A stretch of 64,000 nucleotides of DNA from Bryobacteraceae bacterium (GCA_029975915.1 JARKOC010000542.1:1-64000); one strand, 5' to 3'; positions 36,363 through 44,964 are shown, numbered from the stretch's first letter. A program made the numbers and translations. Notes: a model not told the origin generated them from the letters alone.

Positions 36363-36825
36363 TGTTCGTCTCCAAAGCCGGAAATCCGGACCCGGCCCGC
36401 CGTCGCACTGAGGCGGCTTGCCAGTTCTGCGGGAGGGAGCCCGCATCCAATTCATACCACCACTGGAGTCACAATGGGGAACATCGGCTCATTTCGGCAG
36501 CGTTGGCCGCAGCCTGAGTGGTGAACGATTAGCCGCTCTCGCGGCACAAGCGCGATAACCACATGGGCGCTGGACCTAATGCTTCCATTGTTTTGAATGA
36601 AAGACAATCTTCCTTTGTCATTAGGTCATTCACTGAGACTCGGAAGCCATGATTGTTCGATATGATTAGGTCCTGACCGTCTTGAACTCGGTTTGAGAAC
36701 AAGTTCGGCCGGCTCGGTGTGTTCAAACTGCAGCAACGGATGGCGTTTCGAGGAGCCTTGGCATATAAATGAGTTGCGGCCACCTGGGCCGGAACGGTGG
36801 GCTTGGTTGGCCGGAGGGAGGGATT
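36363..36825. other. Gene-free, locally AT-richer island
   Basis: About 460 bp between divergent genes. No coding sequence is convincing; a minus-strand frame at 36529-36783 has no ribosome site and no recognisable content. It contains a small CCGC-TCTC-GCGG hairpin near 36531 and the repeated motif listed next. It must hold the promoters for both flanking genes. Confidence 0.5.
36572..36673. repeat. Three copies of GGACCTAAT in inverted arrangement
   Basis: GGACCTAATG is at 36572-36581. Its complement recurs as CATTAGGTC at 36619-36627 and ATTAGGTCC at 36665-36673, at intervals of about 46 bp. Shorter nested repeats lie between them (ATTGT/ACAAT and GACAA/TTGTC). The even spacing suggests protein-binding sites. 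Confidence 0.5.
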
Positions 36826-38541
36826 ATGGCGACATGTGGTATCTGCGGCAAGGAGAACGCAGCAGGCCTCAAGTTCTGTGTCTCCTGTGGGCAGCCGCTT
36901 CCGGCGTCACCTGGGGCCCAGCCGGCTGCTGCGGCGGGCAGCGAATGTCCGAAATGCGGCGCCACCATTACGGCAGGGCTGAAGTTCTGCACGGGCTGCG
37001 GAACGCCGCTGTCTTCAACCGAGGTCCCAGTGTCACCATCTCTCTCGCCTTCCTTCCCGCCCGGCATACCTGTCTCAGCGGAACAGAACTGCCCGAAGTG
37101 CGGCGCACCCGTTACCACAGGGCTGAAATTCTGCACCGGCTGCGGAACTTCTCTTGCCGCGGCTCACCCACCTGCTTCGACGCCGCCCCAATCCGCCATT
37201 CCACCCTTGCCCGCCTCGACAGGGCAGAAGTGTGCAAAGTGCGGCGCGGACATCGCGCCAGGGTTGAAGTTCTGTACAGGTTGTGGACAACCAGTTGTCG
37301 CGATCAATCTGGCAGCCGCCCCTTCGGCATCCGGACCCAGCACGAAATCCGAACCAGTGGCGGCGACTGTGAAATGCCCCACATGCTGGTCCCAAGTGCC
37401 CGCCGGATCCAAAACATGCAGCATCTGCGGCCAACCAATGGATGAGGAAACGGTAGCGGCGGCTCCCGTTCAGTCCACGAGGCCCGAACCAATTGGTGTT
37501 CCACGGCCAGAACCGGCAGCCGCCACAACCTGTTCCAAGTGCGGTGCGCAGGTTCCTGCGGGGATGAAGTTCTGCAACTCGTGTGGACAGGCAGTGGAAG
37601 TGGCCGCCGCCTTTCCCGCACCGCTGATGACACCAGCCGCGTCACCTTTGCCGGCGTCGAAACCGCCGCAGCCATCGTCTCCGCCTGCCAGCGCCTTGGG
37701 CGGAGTGTCTCCGTACGATCGGCAGCCTATCGGCGCGCCACCGGCGCCAGTCGTCAGGAGGGGCGCTGGCATGGGCATGATCGCTGGGTTGGTTGCGGGG
37801 GCTCTGGTCTTGTCCGTAGGTGGGTATTTTGGCTACAAGAAGTTCCTCGGGCCGAAAGAGCCCGCCGAGGAGACGGCTGTGATTCAGACGCAGGAAAGCC
37901 CTACACAATCCACCCAGCCCGCAGAGCCGTCACCAGAAATGGCTCAATCGCAGCCTCCTGCGGCAGCTGACAGCGTTCCGCCAACCCCGGTACCGAGTTA
38001 CCAGGCTGCTCCCGCAACGCGGCCCTCGGCATCCCCGCCGGTTCAGCGTGGCGTGTCAACGACGCAACCCGTAGCCTCGCCGCCGTCCCAGACGCCCGCT
38101 TACAGCGCACCGCCATCCCAGCCAAGCGCGCCTGCATACGCTCCACCAGCAACCAGCCAACCAGCCCGGCAGGCATCGCCTCAGCAGGAGCGCTCTTTCC
38201 CCCCGGCCCCGGTGACGCAGCCGCCGTCACAAACCGCCGCGCCTGCAGCACCCGCCGCTACGACTTCTTCTCCTACCCGATACTCTGGCCCATCGTCCGG
38301 GATGCTGATGTGGCTGGGCAAACTCGACAAGAACGGCGTCGTAACGATCGAGGGGAATAAGGCTTCAACAGGCACGCTAACCGGCGCTCTGCCGGGAGTC
38401 CCCGTAACCCTGGAGACGGACTTGACGAATGTTGGATTCGCCGAGATGCCGGGTCCATCGAACGGGTGGAAGCGGGTCGCTTTGCGCTCGAAGAAGAGCC
38501 AGAACATCGTCATCAGCATTCGGTGGAAGGTATTGGACTAG
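36826..38541 (+). CDS. Membrane protein with six N-terminal zinc ribbons
   Basis: A 571-residue protein whose start at 36826 follows GGAGGGAGG. Six zinc ribbons of the form CxxCG-x8-KFCxxCG are strung along residues 1-270, for example CGICGKENAAGLKFCVSCG and CPKCGATITAGLKFCTGCG; the fifth is degenerate (CPTCWSQVPAGSKTCSICG). A single membrane span follows at about 315-337 (GMIAGLVAGALVLSVGGYFGY). Next is a ~150-residue Pro/Ser/Gln-rich linker, then an ~80-residue beta-rich outer domain (MLMWLGKLDKNGVVTIEG). By the charge pattern the ribbons should be cytoplasmic and the final domain periplasmic. The AIM24 gene 21 bp downstream also starts with a zinc ribbon. Role unknown, possibly scaffold-like. 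Confidence 0.82.
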   Translation: MATCGICGKENAAGLKFCVSCGQPLPASPGAQPAAAAGSECPKCGATITAGLKFCTGCGTPLSSTEVPVSPSLSPSFPPGIPVSAEQNCPKCGAPVTTGLKFCTGCGTSLAAAHPPASTPPQSAIPPLPASTGQKCAKCGADIAPGLKFCTGCGQPVVAINLAAAPSASGPSTKSEPVAATVKCPTCWSQVPAGSKTCSICGQPMDEETVAAAPVQSTRPEPIGVPRPEPAAATTCSKCGAQVPAGMKFCNSCGQAVEVAAAFPAPLMTPAASPLPASKPPQPSSPPASALGGVSPYDRQPIGAPPAPVVRRGAGMGMIAGLVAGALVLSVGGYFGYKKFLGPKEPAEETAVIQTQESPTQSTQPAEPSPEMAQSQPPAAADSVPPTPVPSYQAAPATRPSASPPVQRGVSTTQPVASPPSQTPAYSAPPSQPSAPAYAPPATSQPARQASPQQERSFPPAPVTQPPSQTAAPAAPAATTSSPTRYSGPSSGMLMWLGKLDKNGVVTIEGNKASTGTLTGALPGVPVTLETDLTNVGFAEMPGPSNGWKRVALRSKKSQNIVISIRWKVLD

Positions 38542-38562
38542 ATCCAGCTCCCGGAGATAGCA

Positions 38563-39450
38563 ATGAGCCAGTTTTGTATCCAGTGCGGATCGCCGCTCGA
38601 TCCCGGCGTGAGGTTTTGTGGAACCTGCGGGAAACCCCTCGACGCCCAGCCGTGGCCGACGGCCGGGCCCCCGCCTTCGATGCCACCCCCGCCGCAGCCT
38701 GCCATGCCTATGATGGCTCCGCAGCAGCAGTATGCGCCCGGCCCCGCTGGATTCGGCGCCGCAGGCACTTCATTCGAGATCCTGAACCGTGAACCTTACA
38801 GAATGGCCAAAATCACATTACGCAACAGCGCTGTGACGATTGAAGCCGGCCAACTGCACTACATGTTTGGCCAGATTCAGATGACCGCGGAAGGGCCATC
38901 GCTCGGGGGTCTCGCTAAATCGTTCCTCACGAAGGAAAAAGCCGTGAGGCCGGTCTATTCGGGGACTGGCGAGATCTATCTGGAGCCGACTTTCGGCGAA
39001 CTAAACGTCATGGAGTTGCGTCCGGGCGAGGCCTGGGTGCTCGACAGAGGAGCCTACATTGCCTCCGATCAGAGTATCGCCATCGAGATGCAGGCGAATC
39101 CAGCGTTCCGTGGAATGTTCGGTGGCGAAGGTTGGTTTCAAACGCAAGTGTCGGGTCAGGGAAAGGTCATTTACTGGTCTCCTGGACCCGTGGAGAGAAT
39201 CGAAATCCAGGGGCAGACGCTGACCGTCGATGGTTCGTTCGCCGTCGCGCGGACGGCATCGTTAGAGTACCGGGTGGAGAAAGCCACTAAAGGGCTTTTC
39301 AAGAGTTGGATGTCCGGTGAGGGGCTGGTCAGCACTTTCCGCGGCTACGGCGCCGTGATGCTGGCTCCGGTGCCGAACCTCTATACGACAGTGATCAACG
39401 AATTCGGTGGACTACACGCCGCGATACGCTCAATCAGCCGCGGATCATAG
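38563..39450 (+). CDS. AIM24-family protein with N-terminal zinc ribbon
   Basis: A 295-residue protein. Residues 5-22 form a zinc ribbon (C5, C8, C19, C22), followed by a Pro/Met/Gln-rich linker. Residues about 70-290 match the AIM24 domain (beta-barrel-like, with GGLAKSFLTKEKAV, GTGEIYLEPTFGE and GEGLVSTFRGYGAVML). Bacterial AIM24 proteins are poorly understood; the yeast namesake affects mitochondrial inner-membrane organisation. There is no signal peptide. It follows the six-ribbon protein by 21 bp and is probably co-transcribed; shared ribbon type suggests they interact. Confidence 0.88.
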   Translation: MSQFCIQCGSPLDPGVRFCGTCGKPLDAQPWPTAGPPPSMPPPPQPAMPMMAPQQQYAPGPAGFGAAGTSFEILNREPYRMAKITLRNSAVTIEAGQLHYMFGQIQMTAEGPSLGGLAKSFLTKEKAVRPVYSGTGEIYLEPTFGELNVMELRPGEAWVLDRGAYIASDQSIAIEMQANPAFRGMFGGEGWFQTQVSGQGKVIYWSPGPVERIEIQGQTLTVDGSFAVARTASLEYRVEKATKGLFKSWMSGEGLVSTFRGYGAVMLAPVPNLYTTVINEFGGLHAAIRSISRGS

Positions 39451-39660
39451 GGATTGGTGAAGGCCTCGCATTCCACAGGGTGTAGGAATCACGCAGGTGT
39501 CAGGGCTCGACAATCATTAGATGCGCCCGCTGGAGCGCCGCCTCGGCCAGCCGGGCAGCTCAGGCGGCACGCCCTGTGCAGCTTCGCGGGGGGATAGCGT
39601 GACCAAAACTCCCGGAAGGAGGCGGAGGCCGCGCTACAAGGCACCGGCGCGCAGGTCTGC

Positions 39661-39666
39661 TATGTT
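39661..39666 (+). promoter_or_regulatory. Putative -10 element for a leaderless transcript
   Basis: TATGTT, nine bases before the ATG at 39676, with no ribosome site adjacent to the start codon. The 225 bp upstream of this gene hold no recognisable gene. Confidence 0.4.
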
Positions 39667-39675
39667 GAGGGCATT

Positions 39676-40572
39676 ATGGATAGGCGGAACTTTTTGCGGG
39701 TTGGGACCGGTGGGCTGCTGGCGAGCGCGGCGGCTGGCGCCGGGCGCCGGCGGCTTGTAATCGACGCTGACACGGCGAACGAAATCGACGACCTCTATGC
39801 CATCGTGCGGGCGCTCAAAGAACCGTCGTTCGAAATCACTGCATTGAGTTCCGCGCAATGGCATACGCGGTTGTCTCCGGCCAACTCGGTCGAGCATTCT
39901 CAGCGCATCAATGAAGATCTGCTCAGGCTGATGGGCCGCCAGGACCTGCCTGCTCCGTTGGGCGCCGAGATGATCATGGGCCAGCCGTGGGGAGGCGACG
40001 AACCGCGTGACTCACCAGCCGCGCGGATGATGATCCGGGAGGCGCTGAACCAATCGTCTGAACCGCTAACGATCGTCTGCATCGGCGCAGTAACCAACTT
40101 GGCATCCGCGCTCAAACTGAATCCGCAAATCGTCCCGAAGGTGCGTTGCTACTCCATGGCCGCCCACTACGACGCCACGACAGGCGTCTGGAACAAAGAC
40201 GAATTCAATGTCCGCAACGACTTGAACGCGTTCAATTATCTCCTGAACCTTGAGGGTCTGGAACTCCATATCATGCCCGCCAACGTCTGTCGCAAACTCG
40301 TGTTTGACCTTGGCGAAACGATCGACGGCCTGAGGGGACGAGGGGGCGTTTGGGGCTACCTGGCTGCGCGCTGGCTCTCGCACAGTCCGCAAGCCACAAA
40401 GTGGATCATGTGGGATCTGGCGCTTGTCGAAGCGCTTGCACGGCCTGAACTGGCAAGGGAATCGCTGTTCAAGACTCCTCCTGAGAACAGCCGCCGTGAC
40501 GTGTGGGTGTACACCGACATAGACGGCGAAGCAATGAAACGTGACTGGTGGGCGATGGCCAAGCGCGGATGA
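39676..40572 (+). CDS. Exported nucleoside hydrolase-like protein
   Basis: A 298-residue member of the inosine/uridine-preferring nucleoside hydrolase fold. The N-terminus MDRRNFLRVGTGGLLASAA is a twin-arginine-type signal. The metal-binding cluster is present as VIDADTANEIDD, near DTDxGxDDD in the classical enzymes but not identical, and TIVCIGAVTNLASALK matches the next conserved block. It would release a base, or another leaving group, from a ribosyl-like substrate in the periplasm. Because one acidic position differs, substrate may not be a nucleoside. The stop overlaps the next start (ATGA). Confidence 0.82.
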   Translation: MDRRNFLRVGTGGLLASAAAGAGRRRLVIDADTANEIDDLYAIVRALKEPSFEITALSSAQWHTRLSPANSVEHSQRINEDLLRLMGRQDLPAPLGAEMIMGQPWGGDEPRDSPAARMMIREALNQSSEPLTIVCIGAVTNLASALKLNPQIVPKVRCYSMAAHYDATTGVWNKDEFNVRNDLNAFNYLLNLEGLELHIMPANVCRKLVFDLGETIDGLRGRGGVWGYLAARWLSHSPQATKWIMWDLALVEALARPELARESLFKTPPENSRRDVWVYTDIDGEAMKRDWWAMAKRG

Positions 40573-41054
40573 ACAGCTACGAGGCCTCAGAAGCCGGATT
40601 TGTTCAGTTCTGCGCCGCGCTGTTCGACAGGCCCGGCGTAGCAAGCCATTGCATCGACCTTCAGGACCGGCGGGGCTGGAACGTGAACTGCCTCCTGCTC
40701 TCAGCTTGGGCAGCCCGGTTGGGATACGTGTTGTCAGAGGAATTCTGGGCAGAGGCCCGTGCGGCCATCAGGGTTCTTGATGAGGAGGCGGTGAAGCCTG
40801 TGCGCGAAATCAGAAGGAGGATTTCGCGCAATCCAAGGTTCAACGAGGATCTTAAGGGCGGCATGCGACGCCTGCTCTGGTATGCCGAACTGCGCGCAGA
40901 ACAGGCCGTCGAATCGGTGTTGCACCGGACCATGGCCAGGTGCGCCCGGCGTGGCGAGTCAAACTTGCTTGCCAATCTGGCTGCCTACGCTGGCGAGGAC
41001 TCGCCGGATGTGCGCAAACTGGCTCTCCTGTTGAGCGAATCCATGACCCTTTGA
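40569..41054 (+). CDS. TIGR02444-family protein (DUF2390)
   Basis: A 161-residue cytoplasmic protein. The family signature is near the start: FDRPGVASHCIDLQDRRGWNVNCLLLSAWAARLG, shown here as segments FDRPGVASHCIDLQD and GWNVNCLLLSAW. The rest is helical with many Arg and Glu. TIGR02444 proteins have no established function. Translation is coupled to the nucleoside-hydrolase-like gene by an ATGA overlap, although the two products have different locations. Confidence 0.82.
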   Translation: MNSYEASEAGFVQFCAALFDRPGVASHCIDLQDRRGWNVNCLLLSAWAARLGYVLSEEFWAEARAAIRVLDEEAVKPVREIRRRISRNPRFNEDLKGGMRRLLWYAELRAEQAVESVLHRTMARCARRGESNLLANLAAYAGEDSPDVRKLALLLSESMTL

Positions 41055-41061
41055 AGGAATC

Positions 41062-41067
41062 TAGAAT
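41062..41067 (+). promoter_or_regulatory. Putative -10 element for a leaderless ubiX transcript
   Basis: TAGAAT ends five bases before the ubiX ATG at 41073. AAGGAA further upstream is too far and would lie upstream of this promoter. Confidence 0.4.
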
Positions 41068-41072
41068 AGGTC

Positions 41073-41672
41073 ATGCCCAAAAGGCTTATTGTCGGCATCA
41101 CGGGCGCTTCCGGCGCGATCTACGGGATCCGAACGCTAGAGTTTCTTCGTCAGGACCCAGAAATAGAAACCCACCTCGTTTTGAGTCAGGCTGCACGGGC
41201 GACCGTTTCTCAGGAAACCGGCTGGACCGTCAAGCGGGTTGAAGCTCTAGCCGATGCGGTGTATTCACCGTCCAATATTGGGGCGCCAATCGCTTCCGGC
41301 TCTTTCGCCACAAACGGAATGCTCGTCGCTCCGTGCTCGGTCAAGACACTTTCCGCCATCGCCAACTGCCATACCGCGGACCTGATTTCCCGTGCCGCCG
41401 ACGTTCAGTTAAAGGAAGGGCGGCCGGTGGTCCTGCTCGTCCGCGAAACGCCACTTCACGCGGGGCATCTCCGCCTGATGAGTTTTGCGGCGGAAAACGG
41501 GGCCGTAATCATGCCTCCGGTCCCGGCCTTCTACAACAAGCCAAAAACCGTGGACGAGATTGTCAACGTTACCGTCGGCCGTGCGCTGGCGAGGTTGGGG
41601 CTACGCAACACTCTATTCGATGAATGGTCCGGAATGGGCGGAGACCACTCAGACCCGCCAGACATGGCCTAG
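41073..41672 (+). CDS. ubiX: Flavin prenyltransferase UbiX
   Basis: Makes prenylated FMN, the cofactor of UbiD-type decarboxylases, from FMN and dimethylallyl phosphate. The 199-residue protein begins KRLIVGITGASGAIYGIR, the FMN-binding signature. Other family blocks are ASGSFATNGMLVAPCSVKTLSAIANC, here as ASGSFATNGM and PCSVKTLSAIA, then LLVRETPLHAGHLRLM and MPPVPAFYNKPKT. No ubiD is in the window. Its 3' end overlaps the convergent DUF4136-like gene by 24 bp. Confidence 0.96.
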   Translation: MPKRLIVGITGASGAIYGIRTLEFLRQDPEIETHLVLSQAARATVSQETGWTVKRVEALADAVYSPSNIGAPIASGSFATNGMLVAPCSVKTLSAIANCHTADLISRAADVQLKEGRPVVLLVRETPLHAGHLRLMSFAAENGAVIMPPVPAFYNKPKTVDEIVNVTVGRALARLGLRNTLFDEWSGMGGDHSDPPDMA

Positions 41673-41978
41673 CGCAGCCAGAGTTTCTTCCTCGACGCGG
41701 TTCCGGTCGCCACGCATATCGGTTCTCCACACCCTTTCGTTCGTGCGTGCATCGATTAATTCGGCCACCAGCACCCCTGGGGCAGCCTCATAGCGTAACA
41801 GAAGGTCCGGCGCGACTCCGGCAGGCGCGCGCAGAAGCCCGGCTTCTTCAAGCACAATCCCAAGTTCCGCATCGATCCGGTCCCGTACTTGAGTATCGGC
41901 GAGGACGAGCGAAGACGATACCCAACGCCACAGCGAAAGGCTGTAGGTCGTATATGTTCCACTCAGCGTTGCCGGCAT
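41649..41978 (-). CDS. Short DUF4136-like protein
   Basis: A 109-residue protein, chosen to start at 41978 because GTGGAGG lies about six bases upstream; 41990 is an alternative. Segments DTQVRDRIDAELGIVLEEAG, PDLLLRYEA and ELIDARTNERVWR match the pattern of DUF4136, an envelope domain of unknown role. The usual family protein is ~180 residues with a lipoprotein signal; neither is seen here, so this may be an N-terminally shortened copy. It overlaps the end of ubiX. Confidence 0.55.
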   Translation of the reverse strand: MPATLSGTYTTYSLSLWRWVSSSLVLADTQVRDRIDAELGIVLEEAGLLRAPAGVAPDLLLRYEAAPGVLVAELIDARTNERVWRTDMRGDRNRVEEETLAALGHVWRV

Positions 41979-42148
41979 GGATGCCTCCACTCTATTTGAC
42001 CTTCACCGGCCCCGTTGGGTTTCAACAATACACACCCCTCTAGGTCCAGATTCACCGGCCGCCGATCTACTCCTCTATTGGAACCGATGGTCTACTCTTC
42101 GTCCGCTCGGAGAACTTCTACAGCAACATTTGCGTCGCTACTTAACCT

Positions 42149-42919
42149 TTACTGCCCGGCCCGGACGTGAAAGTCCCAGGCTCTGGTATTGGCTTTGTCC
42201 TCTGAGTATTCGATCCAGGCATAGTCGCCGGGAGCGAGGTCCTTCACCGGCCAGACCTTATAGAGACCGTCCTTCATTTGTTGACGGAATATTTCGACCT
42301 CTTCGCGCTCAGCAAAAACGATCTTGGTCATCGGCTCGACGTTCCAGATTTCGAGGAGCCGCGCGTCCTTCCGGGGAGTCATCCTGACCAGAGTAAACCT
42401 CTCACCAAGGCTCAAACGGAAGTAGAACTGTGGTCGTGATTCGGCCACTTCGTAGGCCGCGCGTTGGCCGACGATCTCGACAAAGGTCTTGCCTGGGACC
42501 ACCGGCGCCGGCACCAGGATCTTCAGAATCGTCCGTTTCTTGCTGTGCTCGATTCTAAGCTCCGCCTCTTTGAGCACATCCATCTTTTCGCCCACGGCAC
42601 GGTAAACGCCTGCATCCAATGGAACTCGACCGATCTCCTCTTTCACCGCGCGATCATACCTCTCCTCGGCGTCCATCTGAGCCGTCTCAGATCTTTCCTT
42701 CTCCTGATTAGCCCTAATCTCGGCTTCGGTCTTTTTCAGATCGACCAGTTCAACCGGGATTTCTTCCCATTCGCGCCTTTCGGTAGAGTAGTATTGGATC
42801 CTTTCTCCAGTCACCTTGTACTCGCGGACTTGGTGGTAGTTCCCGTCCTTCAGGTAGAGGCGGACACTCTGCGCCCAACAACCGAGCGATAGCGCGAACA
42901 AAGCCAAGATGAGCCGCAT
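42149..42919 (-). CDS. Exported protein of unknown function
   Basis: A 256-residue protein. ATG at 42919 has AGAGG seven bases upstream and opens a signal peptide (MRLILALFALSLGCWAQ); 42925 is also possible. Residues ~20-60 are beta-rich (VRLYLKDGNYHQVREYKV), followed by a charged, helical, probably coiled-coil stretch around 60-100 (KKTEAEIRANQEKERSETAQ). The C-terminal half is beta-rich with FVEIVGQRAAYEVAE. No family recognised. It is divergent from the aldo/keto reductase gene. Between 41979 and 42148 I see no gene. Confidence 0.72.
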   Translation of the reverse strand: MRLILALFALSLGCWAQSVRLYLKDGNYHQVREYKVTGERIQYYSTERREWEEIPVELVDLKKTEAEIRANQEKERSETAQMDAEERYDRAVKEEIGRVPLDAGVYRAVGEKMDVLKEAELRIEHSKKRTILKILVPAPVVPGKTFVEIVGQRAAYEVAESRPQFYFRLSLGERFTLVRMTPRKDARLLEIWNVEPMTKIVFAEREEVEIFRQQMKDGLYKVWPVKDLAPGDYAWIEYSEDKANTRAWDFHVRAGQ

Positions 42920-42999
42920 CCCCATGCCTCTATTGTTCCACGCAGGTTGACGTGGCCGCGTCGACCCCGGTTGCACCCCCAATTGTTCACCACAGGGGC

Positions 43000-43005
43000 T
43001 AGGAT
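43000..43005 (+). promoter_or_regulatory. Putative -10 element for a leaderless transcript
   Basis: TAGGAT, eight bases before the ATG at 43014. The intervening bases AGTAGGCG are only a weak ribosome-site match. Confidence 0.35.
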
Positions 43006-43013
43006 AGTAGGCG

Positions 43014-43988
43014 ATGCACAAACGAATACTCGGACGAACCGGACTCGAAGTCTCTGAAATCGGATACGGCGCATGGGGACTGGGCGGCAACCAGTGGCGC
43101 GGCCACAAGGAGGACGACGCCGTCGCCGCGCTCCGCCACGCGCTCGAAAACGGACTGAACTTCATCGATACGGCGTTGGCTTACAACGATGGTCACTCAG
43201 AGCAGCTCATCGCCCGCACACTGAAGGGAACAGGGGCGACGGCCTATGTGGCCACCAAAGTCCCGCCGAAGAACAAACTCTGGCCGGCACGCCCGGGCAT
43301 TGCCATCGATCAGGTATTCCCTTACGACTATATCGTCGAGTGCACCGAGACCTCGCTCCGCAATCTGGGTGCGGAGCGGCTCGATCTCCAGCAGTTTCAC
43401 GTCTGGAACCCCGAGTGGATCGCCAGCGACGATTGGCGCCGCGCCATCGAGGATTTGAAAAAGGCTGGAAAGGTTCGCTTCTTTGGCATCTCGATTAACG
43501 ACCACCAGCCGGATTCGGCGATTGAGGCCATAGAGACTGGCCTGATCGATACAGTCCAGGTCATCTACAACATCTACGACCAGACCCCTGAACGTAAACT
43601 GTTCCCAGCCTGCGAGAAGCACAACATCGGCGTGCTGGCACGCTGCCCGCTCGACGAGGGCGCCTTGACCGGAGCCATCACGCCCGATACTGAATTCGAT
43701 CCCGCCGAATTCCGAGCGTTCTATTTCCGCGGCGATCGCAAACGGGAAGTGTTTACGAGGGCAAATTCTCTTAAAGCTGACCTCGAAGCAGCCGGACTGC
43801 GCGAACCCCTGGCTACGACTGCCTTGCGCTTCACGCTGGCGCCGGCGGTTGTCTCGACGGTTATTCCAGGCATGAGAAAAATCCGCAACGTTGAGGCCAA
43901 CCTGGCCGTCTCCTCCATGGGGCCCCTTCCCGGTCCTGCGATGGAGGTCTTGCGCCGTCATGCCTGGGATAAAAACTACTATTCTTAG
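43014..43988 (+). CDS. Aldo/keto reductase
   Basis: A 324-residue NAD(P)H-dependent reductase with the TIM-barrel family start RILGRTGLEVSEIGYGAWGLGG. The catalytic tetrad is visible: Asp and Tyr in NFIDTALAYNDGHSE, Lys in YVATKVPP, His in LQQFHVWNP. It is cytoplasmic and reduces aldehydes or ketones, possibly sugar-derived. There is no signal peptide, unlike the other redox proteins of this window. Its 3' end overlaps the next gene by 29 bp. Confidence 0.92.
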   Translation: MHKRILGRTGLEVSEIGYGAWGLGGNQWRGHKEDDAVAALRHALENGLNFIDTALAYNDGHSEQLIARTLKGTGATAYVATKVPPKNKLWPARPGIAIDQVFPYDYIVECTETSLRNLGAERLDLQQFHVWNPEWIASDDWRRAIEDLKKAGKVRFFGISINDHQPDSAIEAIETGLIDTVQVIYNIYDQTPERKLFPACEKHNIGVLARCPLDEGALTGAITPDTEFDPAEFRAFYFRGDRKREVFTRANSLKADLEAAGLREPLATTALRFTLAPAVVSTVIPGMRKIRNVEANLAVSSMGPLPGPAMEVLRRHAWDKNYYS

Positions 43989-44964
43989 TCTTCTGGTCTG
44001 CTGTGCACTCGGAGCGCAGAGCATTTGGCTGCCGCTCGACGAGGGCAACGTCTGGGTTTATCGCGCTACTGGTGCGGGGATTCCTGCCGGCCAGACTGTA
44101 CGTGTCGAAAGGACCGCAGTCTTCAGGGATCAGACTTACGCGCTTGTGACCGGCAGCGCCATCAGCCCCGTCTGGATCCGCAACAGCGATGATGGCCGGA
44201 TCATGATGTGGGACGAGCGGACATCGTCGGAGAGGGTGTACCTCGACACGGCGGCTAAACCCGGCGATGTATCGGAATCTTCGGTGGACCCCTGCAATCC
44301 CACCAGCACAGTCGTCTCACGCGAGGCCAACTACACCGGTCCCCTGGGCGAATTCACCAACGCGCTTGAGATCAAATACGGGCTTGGCGGATGCGCCGAT
44401 GCCGGCATCGACACCGATCTCCTGCTGCCGTACGTCGGACTCGTCAGCCGCACCGTCCAGACGATCGCCGGTCCACGCCGGTATGAACTTGTTTACGCGC
44501 GTTTGGGCACCGCTACCACGGTCAGCGCGCCTGAACTGTCGTTCGGCCTTTCAATCGACAACCATGCCCCCGTGGCCAACCTGATGCCGCCAGTTGATCC
44601 ATTGACCGCGGTCCCGGTTATCCATGCCCAGATCCGGCTCCGCAATACGACTGCCATGCCGCTGACACTCCGCTTTGCCACCGGCCAACAGTACGAAATG
44701 GTCCTGTGGAATGACCAAGGCAAGGTGGTTTGGCGCTATTCGGACGGCAAAGCCTTCACCCAGGCGTTTCAGTCCATTACCTTGTCGAGAGGCGAACTTA
44801 TCTGGGCCGAGACGATTCGTCTGACAGGCAGCCAAGCGGGCGGCACGTGGTTCAACGCCACAGCGCTCCCGGCCGGCCGCTATGTACTTGAATCCTGGCT
44901 CACCACAACCGAAGGCCGGACCTTTACCGCTTCGGCGCCGCTGACGCTGTCGCACGTGTATTGA
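43960..44964 (+). CDS. Secreted protein with C-terminal BsuPI-like domain
   Basis: A 334-residue protein starting inside the end of the aldo/keto reductase gene. GGAGG lies about 12 bases before the ATG. It begins with a signal peptide (TTILSLLVCCALGAQ). Residues 20-210 are beta-rich and unassigned. Residues ~215-330 match the BsuPI fold (IHAQIRLRNTTAMPLTLRF, GQQYEMVLWNDQGKVVWRYSDG), named for an intracellular proteinase inhibitor. Near it, on the opposite strand and overlapping its 3' end by 41 bp, lies an S9 peptidase; inhibition of that enzyme is conceivable but speculative. Confidence 0.8.
   Translation: MPGIKTTILSLLVCCALGAQSIWLPLDEGNVWVYRATGAGIPAGQTVRVERTAVFRDQTYALVTGSAISPVWIRNSDDGRIMMWDERTSSERVYLDTAAKPGDVSESSVDPCNPTSTVVSREANYTGPLGEFTNALEIKYGLGGCADAGIDTDLLLPYVGLVSRTVQTIAGPRRYELVYARLGTATTVSAPELSFGLSIDNHAPVANLMPPVDPLTAVPVIHAQIRLRNTTAMPLTLRFATGQQYEMVLWNDQGKVVWRYSDGKAFTQAFQSITLSRGELIWAETIRLTGSQAGGTWFNATALPAGRYVLESWLTTTEGRTFTASAPLTLSHVY

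Noticed and set aside
36529..36783. 84-codon minus-strand open frame in the AT-richer island
   Set aside because: No ribosome site, unusual composition, no recognisable motif.
42040..42142. Plus-strand reading resembling the end of a PQQ-type propeller (IYSSIGTDGLLFVRSEN)
   Set aside because: Only ~33 codons between two stops; similarity is short and could be chance.
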